The notes below the pieces were generated by a model that did no database searches, was not told where the DNA came from, and was given only the letters and a program-made list of their open reading frames with translations. Position numbers and translations under genes: made by a program. A DNA stretch of 64,000 bases. Source: Mesorhabditis belari (Eukaryota; Nematoda; Chromadorea; Rhabditida; Rhabditidae). The stretch covers positions 4,017,001 to 4,081,000 of the forward strand of contig CAUEEP010000742.1 of assembly GCA_958450365.1 (NCBI GenBank), in the 5' to 3' direction. Of the stretch, positions 11,151 through 23,397 are shown in pieces. Every line of letters starts with the position of its first letter. Position 1 is the stretch's first letter.

Positions 11151-12608
11151 TCTTGTCTCCTAGTTTGTCTTGTCAGCCATGGCTCCTAATCATAAGCCAA
11201 ACTTACTCTGATGCAATTTTATTTTCAAACTACATATTGATAAGTTTTCTTAACTTCAATTAAACATAAATATCTAAAATTTAAGCCAAAATCAAGAACT
11301 CAAAAGGAAAAAACGGAGATGATGTGGGTTCTGGCTGAAAAAAAAACTCAGTTGACCGTAGTCCAGATGGGGACACCCATCGTTTCCCCTTTCTTTGTGT
11401 GAAAAGATAGAGGAAGTGTGAGGGGGGAAAGCTAGAGACCATGAATCTATCACTGATGCATTCCATTCTCTTCGAAATGCTCAACACATTTTTTCCCCTT
11501 TTTCAACCCCCGTCACTTCCTATTCGAATCTCTTTTGCTGCAAAATTTCGCTCGCCAGCGCCGTCAGATTCGAAAATATTAACAAGGTCATCATCAGAAT
11601 TGGATTTGAAAAATGGGAATTTTTAAGAAAAAAGCAAGAAAAGAGAAAGTTGCCTGAAAACAGGGAAGTCTTGCAAATCTTGCAGCACTTCGGGTGTCGT
11701 AATTGCGATTTTAATTGCGTAATTGCGGACAAGCAGACTTGTCCCTTTTTTCAGGCAAGTTTCTGAATAAGTGCATCAAAGTGAAAGCAAAAAATGAACA
11801 GTTTTCTTGAACAAAATGAACAAAAGCTTTAGCCCAAGTCTTGCAGCATTTCGGGTGTCGTAATCGCGATTTTCTACAAAGTACTGTAGCATTGTAACGT
11901 CTAGATACGGGTCAAAGTTTTAGAAACTCGTAAAACTCGTAAAACTCGTAAAACTAGAAAGAAAACTGAAATCGTAAAGCTTGAAAAGGTCAAAGGATCA
12001 TAAAGACCTTGAAAAGGAGTCAATTTTTCGACAAACTATTAGATCAACAATTTCAACAATTTCAACAATTTCAATAGATCAAGAAACTTAAGAATAAGTC
12101 CTAAAAAAGCGGGAATTGTTGTGTGGAAAAGGTCATGCACACGCTTGGAAACAATAGCTTTTGAAAAGAGCAAAGAATAACAAAGATCCCGAAAAGAAGC
12201 CAATTTTTTTTGAGCAAGTTTTCCCTCGCAAAAGAAAAGGCGAATGTTTAAGTAAACTTGAGGATGAAGATAGGGAATAAAGAAAAACATGGATCACTAC
12301 AGTATCTTGAAAGGAATTCGTTGAATTTGAAGATCTTGCCAGCTGAATTCTTTTTCTTTCTTTAGTCAGACAGAATGCAAACCTTGCAGCACTTCTAGAG
12401 TCCCTTGCAGCACTTCTAGAGTCCCTTGCAGCACTTCCACAAAGTACTGTAGCATTGTAAAGTCTAGATCCGGTAAGGGATACTGTAGAGAGAATACTGG
12501 GACTTAGATACCGTAATCCCTGCCGCTTATTATAATCATACTAAGAGCTGGCTCTAAACTTGATGAAGGCCTAGAGTCGATAAAATAGACACGCAGTAGC
12601 ACAAATTA
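11151..12608. other. No gene; short scattered repeats
   Basis: The motif CTTGCAGCACTTC occurs at 11681, 11841, 12384 and 12407, next to AAAGTACTGTAGCATTGTAA at 11877 and 12435. ACTCGTAAA is repeated at 11927-11955. No supported exon. Confidence 0.45.
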
Positions 12609-12790
12609 TTAGATTGGTAGCTTGAAAGTTGGTACGCTTATTCATTGCACTTTTTAGAAATAACAAATGCATCATAACAAATTAGATTAATATATAACTT
12701 TTATTTAGAGAAGTCGAATTCAATTCGCGTTTTCAATATGTTTTCGGGGAAATGCGGAAAAGTGTACCAACTTTCAAGTTTCCAATCTAA
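12609..12790. mobile_element. MITE, 182 bp, TA-flanked
   Basis: Terminal repeats TTAGATTGGTAGCTTGAAAG and CTTTCAAGTTTCCAATCTAA are inverted and flanked by TA. This size and target suit a Tc1/mariner-type non-autonomous element. Confidence 0.72.
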
Positions 12791-13309
12791 TAGTTGCTAC
12801 AAGCATTGCGCAAGGCACAAGATGATACAAAAACTCACTTTCTTTTAAATACTATACTCAAAACTACAAAATGAAGGCTTAAATTAGGAAAAAAGGATGA
12901 GAAAGCGTCACAAAATATATTCAAATTCTCTCCCTAGATAGTCTTTGCTAAAAAATTTCATTCAATTTTCAATAAAAGAATCCCTAATCCAATCAGCTAA
13001 TTACCATTGAAAGAACAAAAAAAATCTTGCAGAAAAATTATAAAAGATTTTTTTTGAAAAAGTTGGATTAAGCATTTTGCTTGGATTAAGCAAAAATCGT
13101 TTTTAATCAAGCGTTTGATCGGATCAAATGACCGTTCAAATGATCGGAATCTCAATAATGTTTAAATTTTCAAAATTAAAATAGAATTTCGCATTGAATT
13201 CAGCATTGAATTCATCAAAGTGTGTATAACTCTTTTCCAATAAGAACTCCCAGAATTTGGAATCGACTCCCCAGAGTTTTGAGAGAGTCCAATAGTCTCG
13301 AAACCTTTA

Positions 13310-13712
13310 AATCTGTAGATGAATCTTTAAATTGAATCTGTAGATGATCTGGATCTAGAAGCTCTAGTGGATCCTTGACGTTATCTGTGCTATCATAGAG
13401 TCCATAAATCGTCTGTAGAGGATGTGGCTCTTGAAGCTCTAGTGGATCCTTCCCTTTATCTGTGCTATCATAGTTTCCATAAATTATCTGTAGATGATGT
13501 GGCTCTTGAAGCTCTAGTGGATTCTTCCATTTAGCTGTGCTATCCATAGTTTCCATAAATTGTCTGTAGATGATGTTGCTCTTGAAGCTCTAGTGGATTC
13601 TTCCATTTAGCTGTGTTATCCATAGATTCCATACATTATCCGTAGATGATCTTGATCTTGAAGCTCTAGTGTATCCTTGGCGTTATCTGTGCTACCCATA
13701 GTTTCCATACAT
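13310..13712 (+). repeat. Minisatellite, about 72-bp unit
   Basis: Five to six units of GAAGCTCTAGTGGATCCTT, ATCTGTGCTATCATAG and CCATAAATTATCTGTAGATG. The minus-strand frame is a periodic artefact. Confidence 0.88.
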
Positions 13713-13835
13713 TATATCGTGTTGATTTTTATCGACCCTTTTCGTGTTATATGTATCAATTCATATGTATTAATCTTAAACCTAGCGCACTTTATCTCAG
13801 GTCCTGAATAAAGTATCTATCTATCTATCTATATA

Positions 13836-15095
13836 TATATGTGGTAGCCGCTGACGAATTTCAGCCGCTAACGAATCATTCTTTAACGGGCTTAGCACGC
13901 ATAAAGCCTTCTTAAACATACGTTACGGCTCCGTCAACGAATGAAATTTTTGCTATGCACAATTTAATGTCTTCCGTGAACATGTCGATTCAAATGAGCC
14001 TTTGATTTCAAAACTATTTATACAAAACGCAAATCAGCAAATTAATCACAACAAGTGAAATAAAATTTATAACATTTAACATTTATAACATTTAACATTT
14101 ATAACATATTAACGTTTATAACATAATAACGTTTATAACTAACAAAACATCAACTAAAATGCATAAAACAAACTGTTTATTTGTTGGTGCAGGAATTACT
14201 GTGATGACATCGGCTATTGCAGAGCATATTGGTTTTGAGGCACACACATCGTCCATACGTGCATCCATTTGTGCAATTGCTTAAGTTGCCAGAATTTCCT
14301 TGAGATCCCGTGATAATCTCCTCGCAGTTTTTTCCACATACAGGTCCCGGCCGGCGTGTCCAGTCTTTTGTGAGTTGACGTCAAAACATCGAAGGTTCCT
14401 TTTTCTTGAGCGGACGCGTTTTGGCTGTTCGAATTCTCTCCTTTAAATGTCCATATTGTAGAGAATTTTTGATTGCTCAATACATTGAATCGAGTAACGA
14501 CGCCCAATTCGCCTCTTCTCTCGTTCGCTTCCGTTTCTCGCTTTCACTTTCACTTGACATTGTTGTCAATCTGTTCGCAATTTCGTCGTATTTTTTCGTC
14601 GTAGATATGCGTTCGCTTTTTCAAAATTTGATACGTGTCAAGTTGGTTGAGAAACGAACATCCTGAAAAACAAATATAATAAAGCAAGTATAAAAAACAA
14701 AGCAAATAAAAAGAGAAAGAAAATGAACCGAAATCACTGATAACAATGGGGAGGACTCGTCCCGGAGGACCCATTTTCAGCAAAGGGGTATTTTGACAAC
14801 TTTAACAGCCCCTTCAAAATGAATTTTTTCTCTTTGCTTTTTTTTGCGAAAAAATTTGAAACCAAAAACACGGTAAGTTCATTTGAATCTAGCCATGTTC
14901 GCAGAAGCCAATTACAAAGATTTCGTACACATCTAGTGAAAAATTTCATTAGAAAGGGTAAAAGATCGAAGGGGCGATTACGAATGATTCGTTAGCGGAG
15001 CCGATTACGAATTCGTAAACGGCAGCGAAAAATCATCTAGGGGGGTAACGAATGATTCGTTAGCGGCTGAAATTCGTCAGCGGCTACGACATATA
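13836..15095. mobile_element. TIR element, about 1.26 kb
   Basis: Ends are inverted: GTGGTAGCCGCTGACGAATT with CAGCCGCTAACGAATCATTC on the left, and GAATGATTCGTTAGCGGCTG with AATTCGTCAGCGGCTACGAC on the right, each next to a TATATA stretch. A second partial copy of the ACGAATGATTCGTTAGCGG motif lies at 14979. Inside, a 97-codon minus frame (14214-14507) has normal amino-acid diversity (it includes CMWKKLRGDYHGISRKFW) but matches no family I know. It could be a transposase relic or captured sequence. Related termini occur at 4209-4708. Confidence 0.65.
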
Positions 15096-15880
15096 TAAAT
15101 ATAAATATAAGCTTCCGTTTGATCGGAATCACAATAATGTTTAAATTTTCAAAACTAAGATAGAATTTGAATGAATTCAGCATTGAATTCGTCAAAAACC
15201 AACCAGAAAATGCGAGAAAAATCCTTCAATTCGAACGATCACCTCGAAAAATTCGAAATCCGAAAGAATCGAAGAGTTGACGATGAGAATTCTCAGTTTA
15301 ATGCATGTTTGATTTGAAGACATGATCTGGAATGAATCTTTAATTATAATTATAAAATAAAATCATAAAATTCTTACCAAATCGGTTAAGAAAATACTCA
15401 AATAGATTTTTAACCAATTCATCAAATAATAAACTTTTATCTTCTCACAAATTCCCGTTGAAGTCTGAAAATGAAATTTAAATGCTGCCAGTTATCGTAT
15501 TCATTCTGAAGCGCACCCTCTAATAGAAGCAATTTTGTGGTTGATTGAAGCAAGCAATAGAATGATTGAAAAATACGGTAAACAGTGTTAGAAAGAAAGA
15601 ATTGCGTGGGAAACTAGAGTAGAGATTTGCTCATATCATTCTCTCCGATGATCATAATATCACCTGGATGCACTCACATGATATCGACCATCGATCAGCT
15701 CAAAATGTTCATCCATTAACCCGTTCACATCTTTTTCTCATCCAAATCAGGAAATGAAATCAGGCAAGGGAGCACGCATTTTACCCAAATGAAAGGAAAG
15801 ATCTTTATGGTGACAATCTTTGCGCACAGAGAGATCAATTGAACAGTCATTTGAAGGACAACGTTATCGTCTCTGTGTAC
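15096..15880. other. No gene; one low-copy duplication
   Basis: AATGTTTAAATTTTCAAAA with flanking sequence at 15117-15200 duplicates 13130-13215, so the TIR element at 13836 and its neighbours sit between two copies of one segment. Nothing else is recognised. Confidence 0.5.
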
Positions 15881-15889
15881 TTTTGAGGT

Positions 15890-16392
15890 CATTTACTAGA
15901 TTCTCCTTCACTAGATTCTCCTTCACTAGATTCTCCTTCACTAGATTCTCCTTCACTAGATTCTCCTTTACCAGATTCTCCTTTACCAGATTCTCCTTTA
16001 CTAGATTCTCCTTTACTAGATTCTCCTTTACTAGATTCTCCTTTACTAGATTCTCCTTTACCAGATTATCCTTTACTAGATTATCCTTTACTAGATTCTC
16101 CTTTACTAGATTCCCTTCACTAGATTCCCTTACTAGATTCCCTTTACCAGATTCTCCTTTACTAGATTCTCCTTTACTAGATTACCTTTACAGATTATCC
16201 TTTACTAGATTCCCTTTACTAGATTCTCCTTTACTAGATTCTCCTTCACTAGATTCTCCTTTACTATTCTCCTTTACCAGATTCTCCTTTACTAGATTCT
16301 CCTTTACTAGATTATCCTTTACTAGATTCTCCTTTACTAGATTCTCATTTACTAGACTCTCCTTTACCAGATTCTCCTTTACCAGATTCAAA
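15890..16392 (+). repeat. Minisatellite, 15-bp unit, about 33 copies
   Basis: The unit TTCTCCTTTACTAGA (variants CTTCACTAGA, TTACCAGA) fills about 500 bp. The 199-codon frame reading repeated FTRFS is an artefact of a unit length divisible by three; it has no independent sign of coding. Confidence 0.92.
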
Positions 16393-16910
16393 AATGCTTT
16401 TCCCCTTTGCATTTGCTGAGTACTTATAGTTAGCATCTAACGCTAGCTATGCTTATTGTTAGCTTAGAATAATAATATACTTTATTATAGTGATAAAGCG
16501 TAGCTAGATCACATAAGTATTTAAATTACACAATTTAAAATTTACAACAGTTTACGAAAAAAACAAAAAAAACATAATACCATTTACAGATCTAGTAAAT
16601 TGAATAGTTTAAGTAGGGAAATAGCTGATTTAAAAAAGCTTGAGATGAAAGATTGCGAATTTCATTGAGAAGAGAATTCCACAACTCGATTTGTAAAACA
16701 AACTTTCACCACTTTTAGACGAAATAAGATTACGTTTCAAAAGAAGCCCCTTAGAGTAGCTTGTATTCAAGGTTTACCCTAAAGAAAAAAAAATAACTTA
16801 AACTTAAACCTACTTCTGGCATATCCAGCTTTTACATTTAAGCTTTGTAACGATCCAGAAGATGAGCCTTGCTTTTGTTGTTTCCATTCAACTCCGTAAA
16901 CCATCTTACT
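16393..16910. other. No recognised feature
   Basis: AT-rich sequence between two minisatellites; nothing supported. Confidence 0.45.
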
Positions 16911-16914
16911 TTGG

Positions 16915-17035
16915 TTTTGGCCTTCATTGCTTCATTGGCTTTGGCCTTCATTGCTTCATTGCTTCATTGCTTCATTGGCTTTGGCTTTGGCTTGGCCTTC
17001 ATTGCTTCATTGGCTTTGCTTTGGCCTTCATTTTG
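16915..17035 (+). repeat. TTGCTTCATTGGC minisatellite
   Basis: Units of TTTGGCCTTCATTGCTTCA and TTGCTTCA of mixed length occur about seven times. Confidence 0.8.
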
Positions 17036-17704
17036 TTCCGGCTATGAAAAGTTCCGATTTATCCACTCGGCTCACAAATGAAAATAGATTCCTTTCTAAT
17101 TTCAACACAAAACGCGTAAAACAATACCTTCAATCAACCTGATAAAAGCAAATGATTTGAAAACGAAAAAGAAACGACGACGCGGGACTCCCATCGACTA
17201 CCTCCAAATGGCGGCGACGTCAATTGGAATGCGACGTCTCGCGAAAAACAAAACATTTAAAATTTGCGACAGAAATTCAAATTTAACATGAAAACGTCTC
17301 GAAAAACACCTTTTTTCTCACTGAAGTTCATTCTTTACTTTTAGACTTTGACGGTTTCTTGTTTCTCTTAACACTCTCTTCGTTTCCACTTTGAGTTCTC
17401 AACATTTCCCGAAAGTGGTAGCAATTTATTAAAACACTTTTGATATGTACAGCGATGAAAATCACAGAAAAATCCCTTGTGCAAATCTGGGAAAATTGAC
17501 TTTTGTCCCGTAAAAAAAAGAGAATTGCAAATCGTTTGCAAATCGTTGAAAAATGAAATCACAAATCAAAAAAAAAGTTAAAGAATTTGAAAAAGACTAG
17601 TACTAAAAAGGAATCAACAACAATTTTCGCCTTGATAAAGCTTGAAAAGAGCTAATACTCATCATTGTTAAGATCATGTGTTTTGGTGAGTTTGGTGAAA
17701 TTAT

Positions 17705-20700
17705 TTAAGAATCATTCGACTCTCCATCTCCGAAACATTGCCGCTTAGTGAACGGCACTTTTACTTCGCCATCGTCCTCCAAACGGTTTCTTCTCTGAAA
17801 AGCACAAGTTACAATAGATTTATAATAGATTATAATAGTTTATAATAGATTATAATAGATTATAATAGATTATAATAGATTATAATAGATTTACAGCTTG
17901 TAGAAAGTAAAACGAATCTAATACCGTAAATACTGTAATAGTACCCCACCCCCCTCGTACAGTCGCGTAGTCGCAAAAGTTTTTTAGTATTTCATTTTTT
18001 TCAAAGCGCCCGTACTTTCAAAAAGTGCGTCTTTGGTATCAAAAAATAGCTGAAATTCAGGGCTATTTTTTGATACCTAAGCGCGCATTTTAGCATAAAC
18101 CAGTGTCGAGAAAAACTCGTTCAAAGCTAGACTACACAACACTCCGCACCGTCATTATGGGGGTGGGGTACTATTACAGTATTTACGGTAGTAAGTTAGT
18201 TTTGTTTTATTTCTCTTAAAGTTAAAGATCTATGATCATCTAACGAAGAGTAATAGGTAATAGAGCTTTTTCTGATTAAATCCAGTCTTATACGACAAAA
18301 GGAAAAGAATAAGTCATACATTTAAGAGTTTAAGAGTCATTTATTTCCATTTCTGTCTAGGTCTGTCTGTTTGTCTAGTTCTAGATCTAGATTTTGACTT
18401 ATTCCTAGTTTTTATACTTGTTTCTTTTTTCATTCATCTTTTCCTCACCTCTTTGTTCACAATTTTCAGCATTTCTCGTCTTGTGTAGCCCATTTCAAGA
18501 AGGTTGAACGTTGTGCAAATCAACTTAAACAAAAAAACTTTTTCTACTGATCCTTTTTCTACTAATCCTTTTTTGAAATCAAATCATTTTATTAAAACAA
18601 ACCTTTAACGGATCAGGGACACTCTGAGAGATAAAATTCGAGAAGGCAGTCAGTAGTTGTGCTGGTGGACAAACATCTTTGGAAAGCTGTTTAAACTGTT
18701 CGAAGAGGCTGTTGAACTGAAAATCTAATCTTTGAAGATTTTTGGAGTTTCAGAAGTTAAACAAGGTCTAATTCTTGATTTCCTTGTGCTTTTTGTACTA
18801 TTATCTACCTATCTATCTATTATCTATTTATCTATTATCGATCTATCTATTATCTATCTATACTATTATCTATCTATCTATTATCTATTATCTATCCATA
18901 CTATTATCTATCTATACTATTATCTATCTATCTATTATCTATCTATCCATTATCTATCTATCTATTATCTATCTATCTATTATCTATCTATCTATTATCT
19001 ATCTATCTATTATCTATCTATCTATTATCTATATATCTATTATCTATATATCTATTATCTATATATCTATTATCTATATATTATTATCTATCTATACTAT
19101 TATCTATCTATCTATTATCTATCTATACTATTATCTATCTATACGATTATCTATATTATCTATCTATCTATCATCTATCGATACTATTATTTATCTATCT
19201 ATTATCTATATTATCTCATTATCCTTTACCTCTTTCACTTCATCATAGGTGAAACCAAGTTGGAAGAGTTCATTGACTCTCTCAACAGGGATCTTCACAC
19301 TGTCCTCATCAGCTGTTGATCCAGGGGAAATCGATCGGTTCTCCATTCCGCCTATCGGAGCTCGCATAAAGTTCTGAGGCTGAAATGAATATTTATTGAT
19401 TAATCGTTTATTGCAATATAATCGTTTATTAGTAACTACTTAGTTGTAATAAGTTGAGCTTTAAATCAAAGCATTGCTTGATGAGTCTAAGGTTTTTATT
19501 TGATTTATTATTATGCCTACTTTGCAATCAATCGGCATTTCAGGTGGTGTAGCAAAAATGAAAGGATTGAAGCCACCATTGGCGAAAGTTCCGTTTAAAT
19601 TGAAAACACTTGATGGGACTTCGGCTGCGATTGGTGAATCTACCTGGAACTGTGATTTGAAATGAAAATTTTCGTGGATTTTTGATGGATTACTACTGTA
19701 GATTTCTTTTGTTTATATCAAATTATTCATTTAAATAAATATCTTTTTAAATCTATAAAGCTAAACGAAAACAATGCTGATCAAAAAACCTACTGAAATT
19801 GCCGGTGCGGCGCCGCCTTGATTCCTCAAACTGTACTGTGAGTTGCTACTGGAGAATGGACCGGGTTCAAACTTCTGAAAGACAGTATTGAATTGAATCA
19901 TTGTTTAGAATAATAGCTGAAAGTGCTGAAAATAGCTGAAAGTGCTTTGCAAAGACCTCTTTATTCTGTTTGAGTCGATTCTTCAGCGATGCTCGTTGAA
20001 TGTCAGCCGCTCGACAGATCCGGTCGTAGAATTGTTCTTTTGCTGGCCCGAGAACTTTACCAATCCTGAGATTTTTACGATTATTGATCATTGATTATTG
20101 AACATTATTGATTATTGAACTGATTGAACATTAAAATTACAAATTTAACTCACTGATGAATCTTTTTAAGTTGATCAAAAGTGATCGCTGTTTTCGCATT
20201 CACTGATGATTCTTTCTGTCGTTTTATGTCTCGTTCAAGAGTGCTCATTTCTCGTTCAACATCCTAAATTTGTCAGTAAAGAAAGAAAGAAACATTTTAT
20301 GTCAGAAAATCTCTAACTTTCTAGAAAAATTCTACTTTTTTTGAAGAATTTATTAGAATTAGAGTTGAAATAAGCTTTGAAAGCCTTTCTTGATTAAATC
20401 AATGACTAAATAAGACTAAATCAATGACTAAATCAATAGAAATCAGACTCATTTTGTCGAACACAAAGAGAGACAAAAGTGCGAACGGGAGCAGCTAAGG
20501 TGAAAAAGTAGTGGGTAGTCAAAACAGCGCCATAATAGAAAACTTTCAAAACAGCGCCGTCAAATTCCTCAAAATCCAAGAAACCAAGCCGCTTCAAGTT
20601 TTATACCAAAAAATTCCTTGCGTTCTTGGCTACATGATGGGTGAAACAGTTTTTTAAAAAAGTTAATATTTCATAGATAAAAAGAGCACTCAAAATGGGT

Positions 20701-21288
20701 CTCTAAAGATATTCAGTTAACCAGCTGAGTATCACTCGACACACATTTTGAGTGCTCTTTTTATCTATGAAATATTAACTTTTTAAAAAACTGTTTCACC
20801 CATCATGTAGCCAAGAACGCAAGGAATTTTTTGTATAAAACTTGAACCGGCTTGGTTTCTTGGATTTTGAGGAATTTGACGGCGCTGTTTTGAACGTTTT
20901 CTATTATGGCGCGTTTTCTATTAATAGTGTGTCCCAGGGCTTTTGTGTGCTTCCCGAATTGGGGAGCACAATTATTTATCTTTATATTATATTATAGATA
21001 GATAATTTGTAAAGAACTATTAGCATTAAACACTTTTAAACTTTTGCGAACTATTTTGCATTGATACGACTACCTCGGTGATGGTGGGAGAGGCAGCTTG
21101 TGAGGCGGCGAGTTGTTGAATCGCTAACGCGCCAATGTCTCCAATTTGTGGGTCATCCGTTGGTGAGGCACTGAATTTACAATTATTTCTTAAAGAATTA
21201 TAAACCCTTACTTGTCCTCGTTTCTTTTTGGTGAAATTTCATCACCAGACTCGTGATTGTTGAAGAGACTATCTGCCAATGACGTCAT
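17705..21288 (-). CDS. Ten-exon gene, unknown probable nuclear protein
   Basis: Coding exons in transcript order: 21288-21212, 21170-21074, 20263-20154, 20065-19957, 19874-19794, 19649-19521, 19379-19230, 18716-18603, 18523-18449, 17794-17705. They total 1032 nt and encode 343 residues ending in TAA. All phases agree and all introns have GT/AG ends; the donor at 19956 (GTCTTT) is weak. The ATG lies 7 nt after a TTTTTAG acceptor, a candidate trans-splice site. The product is polar with no signal peptide: an acidic N-terminus, a charged likely coiled segment (about residues 59-75), then a helical stretch ending SLKNRLKQNKE that resembles a homeodomain recognition helix but is about five residues short. 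Near the C-terminus two similar motifs, FQLGFTYDEVKE and LLEMGYTRREMLK, recall helix-turn-helix pairs. I do not recognise the family; a divergent homeodomain-type regulator is a guess. Confidence 0.82.
17815..17892 (+). repeat. TATAATAGAT microsatellite
   Basis: About seven copies of TATAATAGAT in the last intron of the ten-exon gene, directly upstream (on the gene's strand) of its final acceptor. Confidence 0.8.
17932..18190. mobile_element. (TA)CCGTA MITE, 259 bp
   Basis: Begins TACCGTAAATACTGTAATAG and ends CTATTACAGTATTTACGGTA. Inside is an inverted pair around GGTATCAAAAAATAGC and GCTATTTTTTGATACC. It lies in intron 9 of the ten-exon gene. A near copy is at 27122-27379 next to a pogo/Tc5-type transposase relic, the likely source family. 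Confidence 0.85.
18790..19215 (+). repeat. TATC microsatellite filling intron 7
   Basis: More than 400 bp of TATCTATCTATC with ATACTATTATC interruptions. It makes up nearly all of intron 7 of the ten-exon gene and comes within about 15 bp of the donor at 19229. Long YLSI-type open frames here are artefacts. Confidence 0.93.
20521..20925. mobile_element. Foldback element in intron 2
   Basis: Arms of about 175 bp (20521-20700 and 20745-20925) are inverted copies: AACAGCGCCATAATAGAAAA is answered by TTTTCTATTATGGCGC, and both include ATGATGGGTGAAACAG or its complement. The loop is only about 45 bp. It lies in intron 2 of the ten-exon gene, where the primary transcript would form a strong hairpin. 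Confidence 0.85.
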
Positions 21289-21387
21289 TGATCACCTAAA
21301 AAGAAGAATGCTTTCATTTGGAAAGAAAAACAATATTGAGAAGTATTTTGAAAGGAAAAGTTATTGAAATAATAAGACTTTGATTAA

Positions 21388-21960
21388 TAAAACAGTGATA
21401 ACTACCGTAATCTAGTCTCAATCATTTATTTTGTGATCTGGTTTATAGAGAATATCAAAAGATGTAATAAAGTAGATAAAAAACTAAAGGCAAGATTAAG
21501 ATTACGATAAATTTTTAAGAAAACTCTTTAGTTAGAGAAGTATTTTGACAGGAAAAGTTATTGAAATAGTAGTCTTTCATCAATAAAACAGTGATAACTA
21601 CCGTAATCTAGTATCTCAATCATTTATTTTGTAATCTGGTTTATAAAGAATATCAAAAGGCAACAAAATAGATAAAAAAAAACTAAAGACAAGATTAAGA
21701 TTATGATAGATTTTTAAGAAAAGTCTTTAGTTTTTAAGAAAAGTCTTTAGTTAGAGAAGTATTTTGAAGGAAAAGCTATTGAAATAATAAGACTTTACAG
21801 ACTTTCATCAATAAAACAGTGATAACTACCGTAATCTAGTCTCAATCATTTATTTTGTGATCTGGTTTGCAAAGAATATCAAAATGCAACAAAGTAGATA
21901 AAAAAGCTAGAGACAAGATTAAGATTACGATAGATTTTTAAGAAAAGTCTTTAGTTTTGA
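21388..21960 (+). repeat. Three tandem copies of a ~200-bp unit
   Basis: GTGATAACTACCGTAATCTAGT recurs at 21393, 21591 and 21821 (anchors quoted in part), each followed by CAATCATTTATTTTGT, AGATAAAAAA and TTTTTAAGAAAA. The array lies about 100 bp upstream of the ten-exon gene's start, where promoter elements would be expected. Confidence 0.82.
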
Positions 21961-22604
21961 AGAAAACTCTTTCGTTGATGTAAGTATTGTGTGGTGAGGT
22001 GAGTGTCGGATTGTGTTCACCATCTCTTTTCTTCTTCTTCTTCTTCTTCTTCTTCACCTCATATCTCGAGGCCCATATTGATACACGGTGCCCGATAATT
22101 ACAAATCGACTGACTCTTTCTCTTGCTACTCTTGCTGCTCTTGTTGCGGCAAAAATCTCTCAATTTTACCTAATCTCTTTCCCTTTTTGTGTGGGCTTTC
22201 TCTTTTCCCCGGCCACAGGTGAATATTGGATAATGACCAACGCTACAATTATGAGTTGGTGGATATGGTGGAGGAGTTGGGGAAAGGAGAAGAGACGACA
22301 GACGACAGACGGAAATCCCCATGGAGACCGGTGCTGAGGGGAAAGTGGCATAATCATCGTCGAAAAACCCAGAGAAGTCAGTACAAGAGACACCTAATGA
22401 GGAGAGGGGGAAAACCCAGCCATTCCAATACAAATCTTTCTCTCTCTCATTTCCCTGACTCTCTGACAACTCTTCTCCGTTTTGAATCCACAATTATAAA
22501 GCTTGAAAGTTTTTTTTAGTTGAAAAATAAAACTTTAAAGTTATTTGTTTCTAGTTGTTTTTTTTGAAAGGACTAGTTTTTTTTTATTTGGTTCAAAACT
22601 TACT
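21961..22604. other. No gene; TTC microsatellite
   Basis: CTTCTTCTTCTTCTTC at 22033-22056. Several overlapping frames on both strands around 22166-22519 compete with one another and none has splice context, so I do not call a gene. Confidence 0.45.
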
Positions 22605-22810
22605 TATCGTATTTTCTCTAATAGTAGTGCACCATGAGCGTCGCCTAAATTGCTCGAAATCTCGAGAACCACTTATCAGAACCTATCGATGTGGGATCGG
22701 AAAATGTAGCTGACGATGAGATCTAGTGGGGGATTTGAGTGTTTAGCTTCTGTGAAAACTTGGGAACCGTAGAATAATCATCATGCACTACTATTAAAGA
22801 AAATACGGTA
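22605..22810. mobile_element. (TA)CCGTA MITE, TAGTAGTGCA family
   Basis: Ends TATCGTATTTTCTCTAATAG and CTATTAAAGAAAATACGGTA are inverted. The core has CTCGAGAACC, TATCGATGTGGGATCGG and GATGAGATCTAGTGGGGG, shared with copies at 41092, 43843, 47600 and 47932. Confidence 0.88.
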
Positions 22811-23394
22811 ACTTCTATTTTACAAGTAATAATAGCTTTTTAAAACAAAGTTTAAAACAAACATTTGACTAGATCTTTGCTAAATAGATTTCTTTACGAT
22901 GATTACGATATTCAAAGTCTTTTCCTTCTTAAACAATTCAAGTGACTCAAAAACTCAAAACTGACTCAAAAACAAAAGTATTCAATAAATCCGTATTCAA
23001 ATTCTCAAATCATACCAATTCGCAAACAAATTTCATAACAAAAAAAGTATATTTACTTATAGACGGAACTTCTGGCAAGTTTAGCTGACTCATTAACGTG
23101 AAATTTGCAATGAATTGATCAGAGATAACAGCGCTCAGTCAGGTAGCGGTTTGGGAAAAGATTTCCTGATGTAAAAGTGGTGGAAATGAATGGAGTGTCA
23201 TGGAAATGTAAAAAAAAAAAAACGATCAAAGTCAAATAGTCAAATAGTCCATTTAAAATAGTCAAATACAGTCAATCGTTTTGTTTAAGCATCAAAAGTT
23301 TGAATTTTAAAGTGAACAATGTGAATTGACCAAAAAATAACTAAAGTAACCATTGAATTTTCGATCTCAGTTTATTAACTTTAGAGATTAGAGA
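22811..23394. other. No recognised feature
   Basis: AT-rich sequence with short repeats of GTCAAATA near 23230-23275; no gene supported. Confidence 0.45.
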
Positions 23395-23397
23395 ACT

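Noticed and set aside
14406..14783. Other frames inside the 1.26-kb TIR element
   Set aside because: S/F/L-rich AT sequence without motifs; only the 97-codon minus frame has ordinary composition.
15820..16419. 199-codon frame of repeated FTRFS
   Set aside because: Produced by the 15-bp minisatellite; no unique sequence, splice context or codon bias.
18732..19319. Long YLSIYY frames on the plus strand
   Set aside because: Translation of the TATC microsatellite inside an intron of a minus-strand gene.
22166..22519. Overlapping 97-116 codon frames on both strands
   Set aside because: Competing frames with no splice context, start context or family resemblance; probably upstream non-coding sequence.
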